DNA from: Massilia sp. H6
GTDB taxonomy: Bacteria; Pseudomonadota; Gammaproteobacteria; Burkholderiales; Burkholderiaceae_D
Assembly (NCBI RefSeq): GCF_024802625.1
Contig: NZ_CP103371.1
Coordinates: 2,232,001 to 2,296,000, forward strand
DNA length: 64,000 nt
Direction of reading: 5' to 3'
Shown: piece by piece, positions 37,172 to 45,740 of the stretch
Numbering within the stretch: the first letter of the stretch is position 1
Layout of the letters: every line of letters begins with the position of its first letter
Position numbers and translations under genes: made by a program
Notes under the pieces: model-generated
The model's database searches: none
What the model was told of the DNA's origin: nothing
The model's input: only the letters and a program-made list of their open reading frames with translations

Positions 37172-37956
37172 TGGTGGACCTGGCGCGCGCGGACCTGGTC
37201 TGGCCGGATTGGCCCGACCTGCCGGCGTCGGTGGGCGCGCTGGCCACCGGTCGCAGCGGTGGCGTCAGCGTCGGCCCCTATGGCGATGGCCAGGGCGGGG
37301 GCGGCCTGAACTTGGGCTTGCACTGCGGCGACGACCCGCAAGCGGTGCGCGTCAACCGCGAGCGGCTGCAGGCGTGGCTGCCGGGCAGGCCGGCCTGGAT
37401 CGCGCAGGTGCATGGCGCCGACGTGGTCGATGCCGCCACGGTAGGCCCGGACCAGCCGGTGCGTAGCGGCGACGCCAGCATCGCGGCGCAGCCCGGCCTG
37501 GTGTGCACGGTGATGACGGCCGATTGCCTGCCGGTGCTGTTCGCCGACCTGGAAGGCAAGGTGGTGGGCGCAGCGCACGCCGGCTGGCGCGGGCTGGCCG
37601 CCGGCGTGCTGGGCGCGACCGTGCGCGCGATGCGACTGGCCGGCGCCGGCGAGATCACAGCCTGGCTGGGTCCGGCGATCGGGCCCACGGCTTTCGAGGT
37701 GGGCGAGGATGTGCGCGCCGCCTTCGCCGCGGCGCTGCCCGGCGCGGCAACCTTGGCCGCGTTCGCTCCAAAATCTGACCAACCGGCAAAATTTTTGGCG
37801 GACATGGGCGCCCTGGCGCGTCTGATGCTCGCGCAAGATGGCATTACCCGCATCCACGGCGGCGGCCTGTGCACGGCCACCGCGCCGGAGCGCTTTTATT
37901 CCTACCGCCGCGACGGCGTCACCGGACGCCAGGCCAGTTTGATCTGGATTAAATAA
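37168..37956 (+). CDS. pgeF: Laccase-domain peptidoglycan editing factor PgeF (YfiH)
   Basis: The 262-residue YfiH-family protein carries the metal-site pattern: HGADVVDA, TADCLPVL and AHAGWRGL. In E. coli YfiH/PgeF removes misincorporated residues from peptidoglycan precursors; older annotations call it a polyphenol oxidase. The start overlaps the rluD stop (ATGA, next ATG at 37171), indicating coupled expression. Confidence 0.92.
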   Translation: MMVDLARADLVWPDWPDLPASVGALATGRSGGVSVGPYGDGQGGGGLNLGLHCGDDPQAVRVNRERLQAWLPGRPAWIAQVHGADVVDAATVGPDQPVRSGDASIAAQPGLVCTVMTADCLPVLFADLEGKVVGAAHAGWRGLAAGVLGATVRAMRLAGAGEITAWLGPAIGPTAFEVGEDVRAAFAAALPGAATLAAFAPKSDQPAKFLADMGALARLMLAQDGITRIHGGGLCTATAPERFYSYRRDGVTGRQASLIWIK

Positions 37957-37991
37957 CTTGGATCGGGCTGGGCGATAATCTTGAGCCGCGT

Positions 37992-38219
37992 TCAGCCGCC
38001 GTCCGGAGCGGACGCCGAAGCCTCAGCCTTGGCGCGCGCTTCGGCTGCGGCCTGGGCTGCACGCCGCGCACGCCGCCGTTTTGACCCCGTGAGATAAAAA
38101 ACAAGGGATAATGGCAGCGCGCAATAGAACAGGAAAGTCATCAACGCATGGACGATGCTCGGTTCGGTCGCTGCCATCAGCACGACGACATAGATCCAGG
38201 CCACGGCGACTATCCACAT
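37992..38219 (-). CDS. Small two-helix membrane protein with basic tail
   Basis: The 75-residue protein has two transmembrane segments (about 2-18 and 25-43) followed by a basic tail (TGSKRRRARRAAQ). GAGGAA precedes the ATG. It lies between pgeF and phaC, divergent from phaC. The function is unknown. Confidence 0.65.
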   Translation of the reverse strand: MWIVAVAWIYVVVLMAATEPSIVHALMTFLFYCALPLSLVFYLTGSKRRRARRAAQAAAEARAKAEASASAPDGG

Positions 38220-38268
38220 ATTGCTTCCTCATTGACGTATTACGCTGATTCTACCAACGGACGCTCAC

Positions 38269-40023
38269 ATGAACATGCCTGACCCCCAAGCTTTTGCCGC
38301 AACCTGGATGTCGCAGTTCGCCGACCCGACGCTCTGGCAGGGCTGGATGACGGCGCCACAGGCCATGGCGCCCATGGCGCCGGCGCTGGGCGGCGCCAAT
38401 CCGCTGGCCGCCATCCTGAAGGACGCCGGGGCCGGTATTCCGGCCGACAAGCTCGAAGCGATTCGCCTGGATTACCTCAAGCAAGCCGGCCAATTGTGGC
38501 AAGATTTTGTCGTTGGCAAACGGCCTGCGCTGCAGGACAAGCGCTTCTCGGCCCCCGAATGGCAGGATAATCCGCTGTCGGCATTCTCGGCTGCTTCCTA
38601 CCTGCTGAACTCGCAGTTCATGCTGGCCCTGGCCGACGCAGTCGATGCCGCCCCGCGTGAGCGCCAGAAGATCCGCTTCGCGGCGCAGCAGCTGGTCGAT
38701 GCCATGTCGCCTGCCAACTTCTTTGCCACGAATCCAGAAGCCCAAAAGAAATTGATCGAGACCAAGGGCGAAAGCCTGGCCAAGGGCTTGAGCAATATGC
38801 TGGCCGACATGCAGAAGGGCCGCATTTCGCAGACCGACGAATCGGCCTTCGAGGTCGGCCGCAATGTCGGCAACTCGGCCGGCCAGGTGGTGTTCGAGAA
38901 CGAATTGTTCCAGCTGATCCAGTACACCCCGACGACCCCCACCGTGAAAGCGGTGCCGCTGTTGATGATTCCGCCGTGCATCAACAAGTTCTACATCCTC
39001 GACCTGCAGCCGGAAAATTCGCTGGTGCGCTACGTGGTGGAGCAGGGCAATACCGTGTTCATGGTGTCGTGGCGCAATCCCGACAGCTCGATGGGCAATA
39101 CGACCTGGGACGACTTCGTCGAGACTGGCGCAATCAAGGCGATCGAGGTGGTGCGCGAGATCACCGGCCAGGAAAAGACCCATGTGTTCGGCTTTTGCGT
39201 CGGCGGCACCATCGCCGCCACCGCGCTGGCGGTGCTGGCGGCGCGCGGCCAGCAGCCCGCGGCCAGCGTCTCGCTGCTGACCACGCTGCTCGACTTCAGC
39301 GATACCGGCGTGCTCGAGGTGTTTGTCGACGAAACCCAGGTGGCGCAGCGCGAGCAGAAACTGGCCAAGGGCGGCCTGATGCCGGGCCGTGACCTGGCTA
39401 CCACCTTCTCGGCCCTGCGCCCGAACGACCTGGTGTGGAACTACGTGCAGCAGAACTACCTGAAAGGCAAGGAGCCGCCGGCCTTCGATTTGCTGTACTG
39501 GAATGCCGACAGCACCAATCTGCCGGGTCCGATGTTCTGCTGGTACCTGCGCAACACCTATCTCGAGAACAAGCTGCGGGTGCCGGGCGCGCTTACGGTC
39601 TGCGGCGTGCCGGTCGACCTGGGCGCGATCGAGGCGCCCGTGTTCCTGTACGGTTCGAAAGAAGATCACATCGTGCCATGGGAGGCAGCATTTGCCTCGA
39701 TGGAACTGCTCAATCCGAAGAACCCCAAGGCCAACCGCTACGTGCTGGGCGCCTCGGGTCATATCGCCGGTGTGATCAATCCGGCCTCGAAGGGCAAGCG
39801 CAGCTATTGGGTGAACGAGAAGGGCGGCAAGGGCCGGCCCAAGACGGCGGCGGCCTGGATGGCTGGTGCGACCGAGCACAAAGGGAGCTGGTGGCCGGAG
39901 TGGGCCAAGTTCCTGGCGCAGCATGGCGGAGCCGAGGTGGCGCCACCTGAGGTGGCAGGCAACGAGCGCTACCAGCCGACCGAGCCGGCGCCGGGGCGCT
40001 ATGTCAAGGCGCGCGCGGACTGA
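38269..40023 (+). CDS. phaC: Class I poly(3-hydroxyalkanoate) synthase PhaC
   Basis: The 584-residue enzyme polymerises (R)-3-hydroxyacyl-CoA, mainly 3-hydroxybutyryl-CoA, into PHA granules. The lipase-like box FGFCVGG contains the nucleophile Cys310; Asp466 (KEDHIVPW) and His498 (ASGHIAGVIN) complete the predicted triad. Length fits class I rather than the shorter class III enzymes. phaR follows 217 nt downstream. No phaA or phaB is in the window. Confidence 0.95.
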   Translation: MNMPDPQAFAATWMSQFADPTLWQGWMTAPQAMAPMAPALGGANPLAAILKDAGAGIPADKLEAIRLDYLKQAGQLWQDFVVGKRPALQDKRFSAPEWQDNPLSAFSAASYLLNSQFMLALADAVDAAPRERQKIRFAAQQLVDAMSPANFFATNPEAQKKLIETKGESLAKGLSNMLADMQKGRISQTDESAFEVGRNVGNSAGQVVFENELFQLIQYTPTTPTVKAVPLLMIPPCINKFYILDLQPENSLVRYVVEQGNTVFMVSWRNPDSSMGNTTWDDFVETGAIKAIEVVREITGQEKTHVFGFCVGGTIAATALAVLAARGQQPAASVSLLTTLLDFSDTGVLEVFVDETQVAQREQKLAKGGLMPGRDLATTFSALRPNDLVWNYVQQNYLKGKEPPAFDLLYWNADSTNLPGPMFCWYLRNTYLENKLRVPGALTVCGVPVDLGAIEAPVFLYGSKEDHIVPWEAAFASMELLNPKNPKANRYVLGASGHIAGVINPASKGKRSYWVNEKGGKGRPKTAAAWMAGATEHKGSWWPEWAKFLAQHGGAEVAPPEVAGNERYQPTEPAPGRYVKARAD

Positions 40024-40207
40024 TCGCGCACAAGACAGCTGCCCCGTTGGCAAAACATCCACGACCGTGAGCAGTCTAATAATTGCTGCACCTGCGCGCG
40101 GGCCGTGGTATCGTTAGGTTCTACTCGTCCCGCAGGGCAACATCTTGCCCTGCGGCTGACACCAATCCAGTTTTTTGGGCACCAGTCAAAAAAAATAGCG
40201 CGCGGTA

Positions 40208-40226
40208 TTGCTACTGCAGCGCACAA
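40208..40226 (+). promoter_or_regulatory. Possible PhaR operator upstream of phaR
   Basis: The TGC-rich sequence TTGCTACTGCAGCGCACAA lies just before phaR and resembles TGC/GCA-rich PhaR binding sites described in PHA producers. It sits where autoregulation of phaR would be expected. Assigned by similarity only. Confidence 0.35.
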
Positions 40227-40240
40227 CGAAGAGACATGAG

Positions 40241-40807
40241 ATGAGCAGTACGAAAAAGAGTGCAGAACGCCTGATCAAGAAGTATCCGAATCGCCGGCTC
40301 TACGATACCCAGACCAGTTCCTACATCACCCTGACGGACGTAAAGCAGCTGGTACTTGATGCCGATGAGTTCACCGTGGTCGATGCCAAGAGCAATGAAG
40401 ACCTGACCCGCGCGATCTTGCTCCAGATTATCCTGGAAGAAGAAGCCAACGGCGCGCCGATGTTTTCGAGCGTCGTGCTGTCGCAAATCATCCGCTACTA
40501 CGGCCATGCCATGCAGGGCATGATGGGTTCTTACCTCGAGAAGAACGTACAGGCTTTCACCGACATCCAGAACAAGTTCACCAGCAGCGCCGCCGGCGCC
40601 GTCGAGGGCAAGCCCTTCAGCCCGGAAATGTGGACCCAGTTCATGAACGTCCAGGGCCCGATGATGCAGGGCATGATGAACAGCTATATCGACCAGTCGA
40701 AGAACCTGTTCATCCAGATGCAGGAACAGATGCAAAACCAGAGCAAGGCCATGTTCGGCGCCTTCCCGTTCCCCGGCATCGTGCCGCCGCCGACCGACAA
40801 GACCTGA
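40241..40807 (+). CDS. phaR: PHA synthesis regulator PhaR
   Basis: The 188-residue protein has the N-terminal PHB/PHA-accumulation regulator DNA-binding domain (KKYPNRRLYDTQTSSYITL) and PHA-associated C-terminal segments. It binds PHA granules and represses phasin and its own promoter when polymer is absent. The ATG at 40241 matches the family start; the upstream in-frame TTG at 40208 is not supported. Confidence 0.94.
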   Translation: MSSTKKSAERLIKKYPNRRLYDTQTSSYITLTDVKQLVLDADEFTVVDAKSNEDLTRAILLQIILEEEANGAPMFSSVVLSQIIRYYGHAMQGMMGSYLEKNVQAFTDIQNKFTSSAAGAVEGKPFSPEMWTQFMNVQGPMMQGMMNSYIDQSKNLFIQMQEQMQNQSKAMFGAFPFPGIVPPPTDKT

Positions 40808-40890
40808 TTCTGTGAAACTGGCCGGGCCGCGCTGTGTTGCGCAGGCCCGCGAAACCTCCCGGCCCGTTCCCTTCGGTTACCTGCTTCGGG

Positions 40891-40896
40891 TACAAT
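40891..40896 (+). promoter_or_regulatory. Possible -10 element for rimO
   Basis: TACAAT lies 31 nt upstream of the rimO ATG. The -35 position is a weak TTCCCT, so confidence is low. Confidence 0.3.
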
Positions 40897-40927
40897 CGCG
40901 GATTGCCCAGAATGTTTGCAACCGCCC

Positions 40928-42394
40928 ATGACTGAACTCCGCCGTAATCCGATCCTCGATTCCGCCAGCGCCAATGCGGCTGCCGTATTCGCTCCCGCCA
41001 CCGATGCGACGCTCGTGATCCCGAGTCCGGCCGCCGGCGTTGTGGCGCCGAAGGTCGGCTTCGTCTCGCTTGGCTGCCCGAAGGCGCTGGTCGATTCCGA
41101 GCAGATTCTGACCCAGCTGCGCGCCGAAGGTTACCAGACCGCCAATTCCTATGACGGCGCCGACCTGGTGATCGTCAATACCTGCGGCTTCATCGACGCC
41201 GCGGTGCAGGAGTCGCTCGATGCGATCGGCGAAGCGCTGGCCGAAAACGGCCGGGTCATCGTCACTGGCTGCCTGGGCGCAAAGAAGGATGCGGCGGGCG
41301 ACGACATCATCACCAAGGTGCACCCCAAGGTGCTGGCCGTGACCGGCCCGCATGCCATGGCCGAGGTGATGGAATCGGTCCATCTGCACCTGCCCAAGCC
41401 CCAACACAACCCCTTCCTCGACCTGGTGCCCGATCACGGCGTCAAGCTGACCCCGAAGCACTACGCCTACCTGAAGATTTCCGAAGGCTGCAACCACCGC
41501 TGCAGCTTCTGCATCATCCCGTCGATGCGCGGCGACCTGGTCTCGCGCCCGATCCACGAGGTGCTGCAGGAAGCCGAAAACCTGTTCAAGGCGGGCGTCA
41601 AGGAACTGCTGGTGATCTCGCAAGACACCAGCGCCTACGGCGTGGACGTCAAGTTCCGCCTGGGATTCTGGAAAGGCCGCCCGATCAAGACCCACATGAC
41701 CCAGTTGGCGGAAGCGCTGGGCCAGATGGCGCGCGAGCATGGCGCCTGGGTGCGCATGCACTATGTGTATCCCTACCCGCACGTGGACCAGGTGATTCCG
41801 CTGATGGCCGACGGTCACCTGCTGCCTTATCTCGACATTCCGATGCAGCATGCGCACCCGGATGTCCTCAAGCGCATGAAGCGCCCGGCCAGCGGCGAGA
41901 AAAACCTCGACCGCATCCTTGCCTGGCGCAAGATGAATCCGGACCTGACCATCCGTTCGACCTTCATTGCCGGCTTCCCGGGCGAGACCGAAGAAGAATT
42001 CGAATACCTGCTGGCCTTCCTGCGCGAAGCGCAGATCGATCGCCTTGGCTGCTTCGCCTATTCGCCGGTCGAGGGCGCAACCGCCAACGCACTGGACAAC
42101 CCGGTGCCGGAAGCGGTACGCGAAGAGCGCCGCGCCCGTGTAATGCTGCTGCAGGAAGAAATCTCGCTGGCGCGCATGCAGGCCAAGGTCGGCCGTACCA
42201 TGCGCGTGCTGGTGGACGAAGTCGGTGCGCGCGAGGCGATCGCCCGTTCCGCCGCGGATGCCCCGGAAATCGACGGCGTGGTCCACATCAAGCGCTCGCT
42301 CACTCCGGGCAAGGCCAAGCCGACGGTGGGGCAGTTCATCGACGTCGTGATCACCAGGGCCGATGCCCACGACCTGTGGGCCAGCGTCGCCTGA
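40928..42394 (+). CDS. rimO: Ribosomal protein S12 methylthiotransferase RimO
   Basis: The 488-residue radical-SAM enzyme has an N-terminal UPF0004 domain ([23 protein letters not shown]) with [4Fe-4S] cysteines. The radical-SAM CxxxCxxC is in CNHRCSFC, followed by the IPSMRG-type segment, and a TRAM domain forms the C-terminus. It methylthiolates Asp89 of S12. The ATG at 40928 (MTELRR) is chosen over the TTG four codons earlier. Confidence 0.95.
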   Translation: MTELRRNPILDSASANAAAVFAPATDATLVIPSPAAGVVAPKVGFVSLGCPKALVDSEQILTQLRAEGYQTANSYDGADLVIVNTCGFIDAAVQESLDAIGEALAENGRVIVTGCLGAKKDAAGDDIITKVHPKVLAVTGPHAMAEVMESVHLHLPKPQHNPFLDLVPDHGVKLTPKHYAYLKISEGCNHRCSFCIIPSMRGDLVSRPIHEVLQEAENLFKAGVKELLVISQDTSAYGVDVKFRLGFWKGRPIKTHMTQLAEALGQMAREHGAWVRMHYVYPYPHVDQVIPLMADGHLLPYLDIPMQHAHPDVLKRMKRPASGEKNLDRILAWRKMNPDLTIRSTFIAGFPGETEEEFEYLLAFLREAQIDRLGCFAYSPVEGATANALDNPVPEAVREERRARVMLLQEEISLARMQAKVGRTMRVLVDEVGAREAIARSAADAPEIDGVVHIKRSLTPGKAKPTVGQFIDVVITRADAHDLWASVA

Positions 42395-42430
42395 ACCATC
42401 CTTGACACCCAGCCGCGGGGGCGCAGTCAC

Positions 42431-43597
42431 ATGAAGAAAAAGTCGGTCCAGACCTGCCTGATCCATAGCGACTACACCCCGCCCGGCGGATTTGGCGCAT
42501 TCTCGCCGGGCATCCATCACGCCTCGACCGTGCTGTTCGAGAACGTGGCTGCGATGAGGTCGAGCCAGTGGAAAGACAAGAGCGGCTATACGTACGGCCT
42601 GCATGGCACCCCGACCACGTTCACGCTCGAAGCGCGGCTGGCCGCGATCGAGGGCGGTAGCCACTGCCTGCTGGCGCCGTCGGGACTGGCGGCGATCGCG
42701 ATGATCGACTTCGCGCTGCTCAAGAGCGGCGACGATGTGCTGTTGCCGGATAACGTCTATAACCCGAACCGCGAACTCGGACGCTGGCTGTCGCAAGACT
42801 TCGGCGTCACGGCGCGTTTCTACGACCCGATGATCGGGGACGGCATCGCGCAGTTGTTCCAGCCGAACACGAAACTGGTCTGGGCCGAGGCGCCCGGTTC
42901 GGTGTCGATGGAAGTGGCAGACCTGCCCGCAATCTGCCGCGCCGCCAAAGCGCACGGCGTGCTGGTCGCGCTGGACAATACCTGGGCCGCCGGCCTTGCC
43001 CTGCGTGGCTTCGACGTCGGCGCCGATATCGTCATGCACGCACTGACCAAGTACCAGTCGGGCGGGGCCGACCTCTTGATGGGCGCGGTGATCACGCGCG
43101 AGCGCGCGCTCAATGACCGGCTGGCGCAGGCGCACATGCGCCTTGGCTACGGCGTCGGCGCCGACGATGCCTGGCTGGTCATGCGCGGGCTGCCGACCAT
43201 GAAGCTGCGGTTCGAGGCGCATGACGCCTCCGCGCGCCGCGTCGCGGCCTGGCTCAAGGCGCGTCCGGAAATTGCCAAGGTGCTGCATCCGGCGTTCGAA
43301 GACTGCCCGGGACACGCCACCTGGAAGCGCGACTTCAGCGGCGCCGGCGGGCTGTTCTCGGTGGTGTTCGACGCGCGCTACACGCAAGCGCAGATCGACG
43401 CCTTCGTGGACGCACTGGCGCTGTTCGGCATCGGCTATAGCTGGGGCGGGCCGAATAGCCTGGTGATGCCCTACAGCATGAAAGCCATGCGCAGCCGCTG
43501 GGACGATGCCGGGCTGCTGGTACGACTGAACATCGGGCTCGAAGACAGCGGCGAGCTCATCGCCGACCTGGAGCAGGCGCTCGCCAGGCTCGCCTGA
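42431..43597 (+). CDS. metC: Cystathionine beta-lyase MetC-like PLP enzyme
   Basis: The 388-residue gamma-family PLP enzyme has the lysine that binds PLP in ALTKYQSGGADL and cofactor contacts YGLHGTPTTFTLE. The pattern fits cystathionine beta-lyases, which split cystathionine to homocysteine, pyruvate and ammonia in methionine synthesis. A related C-S lyase activity cannot be excluded. Confidence 0.87.
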   Translation: MKKKSVQTCLIHSDYTPPGGFGAFSPGIHHASTVLFENVAAMRSSQWKDKSGYTYGLHGTPTTFTLEARLAAIEGGSHCLLAPSGLAAIAMIDFALLKSGDDVLLPDNVYNPNRELGRWLSQDFGVTARFYDPMIGDGIAQLFQPNTKLVWAEAPGSVSMEVADLPAICRAAKAHGVLVALDNTWAAGLALRGFDVGADIVMHALTKYQSGGADLLMGAVITRERALNDRLAQAHMRLGYGVGADDAWLVMRGLPTMKLRFEAHDASARRVAAWLKARPEIAKVLHPAFEDCPGHATWKRDFSGAGGLFSVVFDARYTQAQIDAFVDALALFGIGYSWGGPNSLVMPYSMKAMRSRWDDAGLLVRLNIGLEDSGELIADLEQALARLA

Positions 43598-43642
43598 GCG
43601 CTTGCCCCTGCCAGCCTAGGGTCAAGGCCGGCCCTGATTGAA

Positions 43643-44005
43643 TCAGCCCGGCATCGGCTTGTTGTTGTTCAGGTCCAGGAAGCCGCGGATGATGCGATAG
43701 GCCATCCACAGCCAGGCCAGACCCCAGATCAGCATGGCCACCGGGATCCCGATCAGGGTGACCCAGACAATACCGCCGGCAACCATCCAGACCAGATACC
43801 ACCAGAACGACCTGATCATCCAGCTATGGTGCGAATAGACGATGGTTCCCTGCGTATCCGGGCGCTTGATGTAATTGACGATCAGGACCAGGATCGACAG
43901 CGTTCCGACCGAGAAGAAGAAGGTCAGTGCATGCACGATGTACAGGATGCGCGCAAACTGCTTGGCATCCTCGGCGTTGCGATCTAGTACAAGCTGTTGA
44001 GACAT
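43643..44005 (-). CDS. DUF4870-like membrane protein
   Basis: The 120-residue protein has about three transmembrane segments and the DUF4870-like segment NYIKRPDTQGTIVYSHHSWM. GGAGAACGCC precedes the ATG at 44005. It lies downstream of trxC on the same strand with an 87-nt gap, possibly co-transcribed. The function is unknown. Confidence 0.75.
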   Translation of the reverse strand: MSQQLVLDRNAEDAKQFARILYIVHALTFFFSVGTLSILVLIVNYIKRPDTQGTIVYSHHSWMIRSFWWYLVWMVAGGIVWVTLIGIPVAMLIWGLAWLWMAYRIIRGFLDLNNNKPMPG

Positions 44006-44092
44006 GGCGTTCTCCAATGAGGTAAGGGGGGTGAGACGACGAACCCGCCAACGGGCAGGCTGCCCTGTTGCTTTAATGATAACCTATCCGCG

Positions 44093-44536
44093 CTAAACGT
44101 GGGATAGATGCGTGCCGACCCAGGCGACGATGGCGCGGGCATCCATGGCGCCGGGCTGGCGCGCGATCTCGCTGCCGCCACGAAACAGCGCGATGGTCGG
44201 AAGACTGCGGATCGCAAAGCGCGCCGCCAGCTCCTGGTTCTGTTCAGTGTCCACTTTCAGCAGCCGCACCGAGGGCTCGAGCTGGGCGGCCGCGCTGGCA
44301 AAGTGTGGCGCCATCATCTTGCATGGCCCGCACCAGGCGGCCCAGAAGTCGACCAGTACCGGCAGGTCGTTGCGCGCGATATGTTTGGCAAAGCGGGTGC
44401 CGTCGACCTCGAACGGCTTGCCCGAGAACAGCGCCGTGCCGCACTTGCCGCACACCGGCGCGTCGCGCAGCCTGGCCTGCGCCAGGCGGTTGACGGCATC
44501 GCAATGCGGGCAGACGACATGGATCGGGTCGGTCAT
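44093..44536 (-). CDS. trxC: Thioredoxin 2 (TrxC)
   Basis: The 147-residue protein has an N-terminal zinc domain with two CxxC motifs (CPHC and CGKC), which distinguishes TrxC from TrxA. The thioredoxin fold with WCGPCK follows. It is a cytosolic disulfide reductase linked to oxidative stress. AAAAGGAGTTTCCG precedes the ATG at 44536. Confidence 0.95.
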   Translation of the reverse strand: MTDPIHVVCPHCDAVNRLAQARLRDAPVCGKCGTALFSGKPFEVDGTRFAKHIARNDLPVLVDFWAAWCGPCKMMAPHFASAAAQLEPSVRLLKVDTEQNQELAARFAIRSLPTIALFRGGSEIARQPGAMDARAIVAWVGTHLSHV

Positions 44537-44665
44537 CGGAAACTCCTTTTGTGGTGATGGCACAATTGTAAGCCGATCGTGACCGGCGCGCCGGCCGCTA
44601 CGCCCAGGGGGCCAGAACCTGGCACCTGAGTCCAGCGCTGGGCGTGCATGCCACTGATGTAAAAT

Positions 44666-44680
44666 TGGGAATGGTTCCCA
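44666..44680. repeat. Inverted repeat in the trxC/hypothetical divergent region
   Basis: TGGGAA and TTCCCA flank TGG as perfect 6-bp arms. A TAAAAT-like element lies just before it. It may be part of a regulatory site for the divergent genes. Confidence 0.4.
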
Positions 44681-44711
44681 GACCCGAGCTCAACTTTCGA
44701 CCCGTGACAGC

Positions 44712-45131
44712 ATGAGCAATTCCCTGACTCCAGCGCCGTTCCCGATTCGCACCGAGTGCCCACCTGGCGCCTGTGTCTGCGACCGCGGCCGTGTGCTGGC
44801 CGACCCCGAGGCCGACCAGCGTCCGCTGGCCCTGACCCGTTTGCAGGAGCAAAAACTGGTCGAGCGCATCGAGCGCATCGACAGCTACGCAGACCTGCGC
44901 CATGTGCAGGCCCTGATCCTGAAGAACCTGGGCGCCGAACTGCGCATCGAGCCGGGCCCGAATGAGGTACGCACGGTGCGCGGCATCATTGTCGTGCTCG
45001 AGGACCGTCCGGGGCTGTGCAAGAAGACGCGCCAGAATGTCCCGGCGGCGGTGCGGCGCTGCCTGAACGCGCGGCCCGAAATCGCGTATGCAGTACTCGA
45101 CGCGCACGACCTGTTCGGCGCGCGCGGTTGA
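44712..45131 (+). CDS. Uncharacterised protein with N-terminal CPPGACVC cluster
   Basis: The 139-residue protein has a cysteine cluster (Cys16, Cys21, Cys23) near the start. An alpha/beta region with VRTVRGIIVVLEDRPGLCKKT and two further cysteines follows. It lies divergent from trxC. The cysteine spacing suggests metal or Fe-S binding, but this is inference; I do not recognise the family. Confidence 0.6.
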   Translation: MSNSLTPAPFPIRTECPPGACVCDRGRVLADPEADQRPLALTRLQEQKLVERIERIDSYADLRHVQALILKNLGAELRIEPGPNEVRTVRGIIVVLEDRPGLCKKTRQNVPAAVRRCLNARPEIAYAVLDAHDLFGARG

Positions 45132-45171
45132 GCGCATCGTAGTCCGGCCGGAGCAGCGCGTTTCGTCGCGC

Positions 45172-45621
45172 TCAGCGGCGGTAATGGAAAGGGTAGCGCG
45201 TCCCGATGTGGCCGCCCCAGCCGCGGTGGTGTCTCCAGCCGTGGTGGTGTCCCCATCCACGGCCAAAATTGAAGCCAAGGCCGATCGACACCGGCGGATA
45301 AACATAGCGCGGCCGGTACACGGGCTCCGGCACCACCGTCCACGGCGAGCCATAGATGGGCGCGGCGCCATACACGGGCTGCTGGACGTAGACCGGCTGC
45401 TGGACGTAGACCGGGGCGTTGCGATAGGTGACAGTATTGGTGGCACCCGACTGGGCGGCACGGGCGCCGGTGCCAAGTGGCACTGGTGTAACCGACACAA
45501 CGCGCCATCCGTTCGGATCGGCAGGCTGTTGATAGGCACGGCTGCCGTAGGGCCCGGCTCCCGGCGCGGCGCATCCGGCCAGCACGGCCAGCGATGCGCT
45601 AAGAATGACGAGTTGTCTCAT
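45172..45621 (-). CDS. Putative lipoprotein with VYVQQP repeats
   Basis: The 149-residue protein has a lipobox LAGC (Cys about 17). A repeat region YVQQPVYVQQPVY follows, then a His/Gly/Trp-rich tail (GWGHHHGWRHHRGWGG). The repeat type resembles that of the Gly-zipper protein at the start of the window. The function is unknown; metal binding by the His-rich tail is a guess. Confidence 0.65.
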   Translation of the reverse strand: MRQLVILSASLAVLAGCAAPGAGPYGSRAYQQPADPNGWRVVSVTPVPLGTGARAAQSGATNTVTYRNAPVYVQQPVYVQQPVYGAAPIYGSPWTVVPEPVYRPRYVYPPVSIGLGFNFGRGWGHHHGWRHHRGWGGHIGTRYPFHYRR

Positions 45622-45740
45622 GGCGGCTCTCCTGGTGCCTCCATCATAGAAAACATCCCGCTTGGGCGGCGCCCGGTATTACAGCTTGTTACATTGGGCG
45701 CGGTAATGGCTGCCCCGCGCCAATGCCATGCGCAGCGGCA

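Noticed and set aside
36253-37956. 567-residue frame joining rluD and pgeF regions as a fusion
   Set aside because: The first half is out of frame with rluD and lacks its motifs; the real arrangement is rluD ending at 37171 with pgeF starting at 37168.
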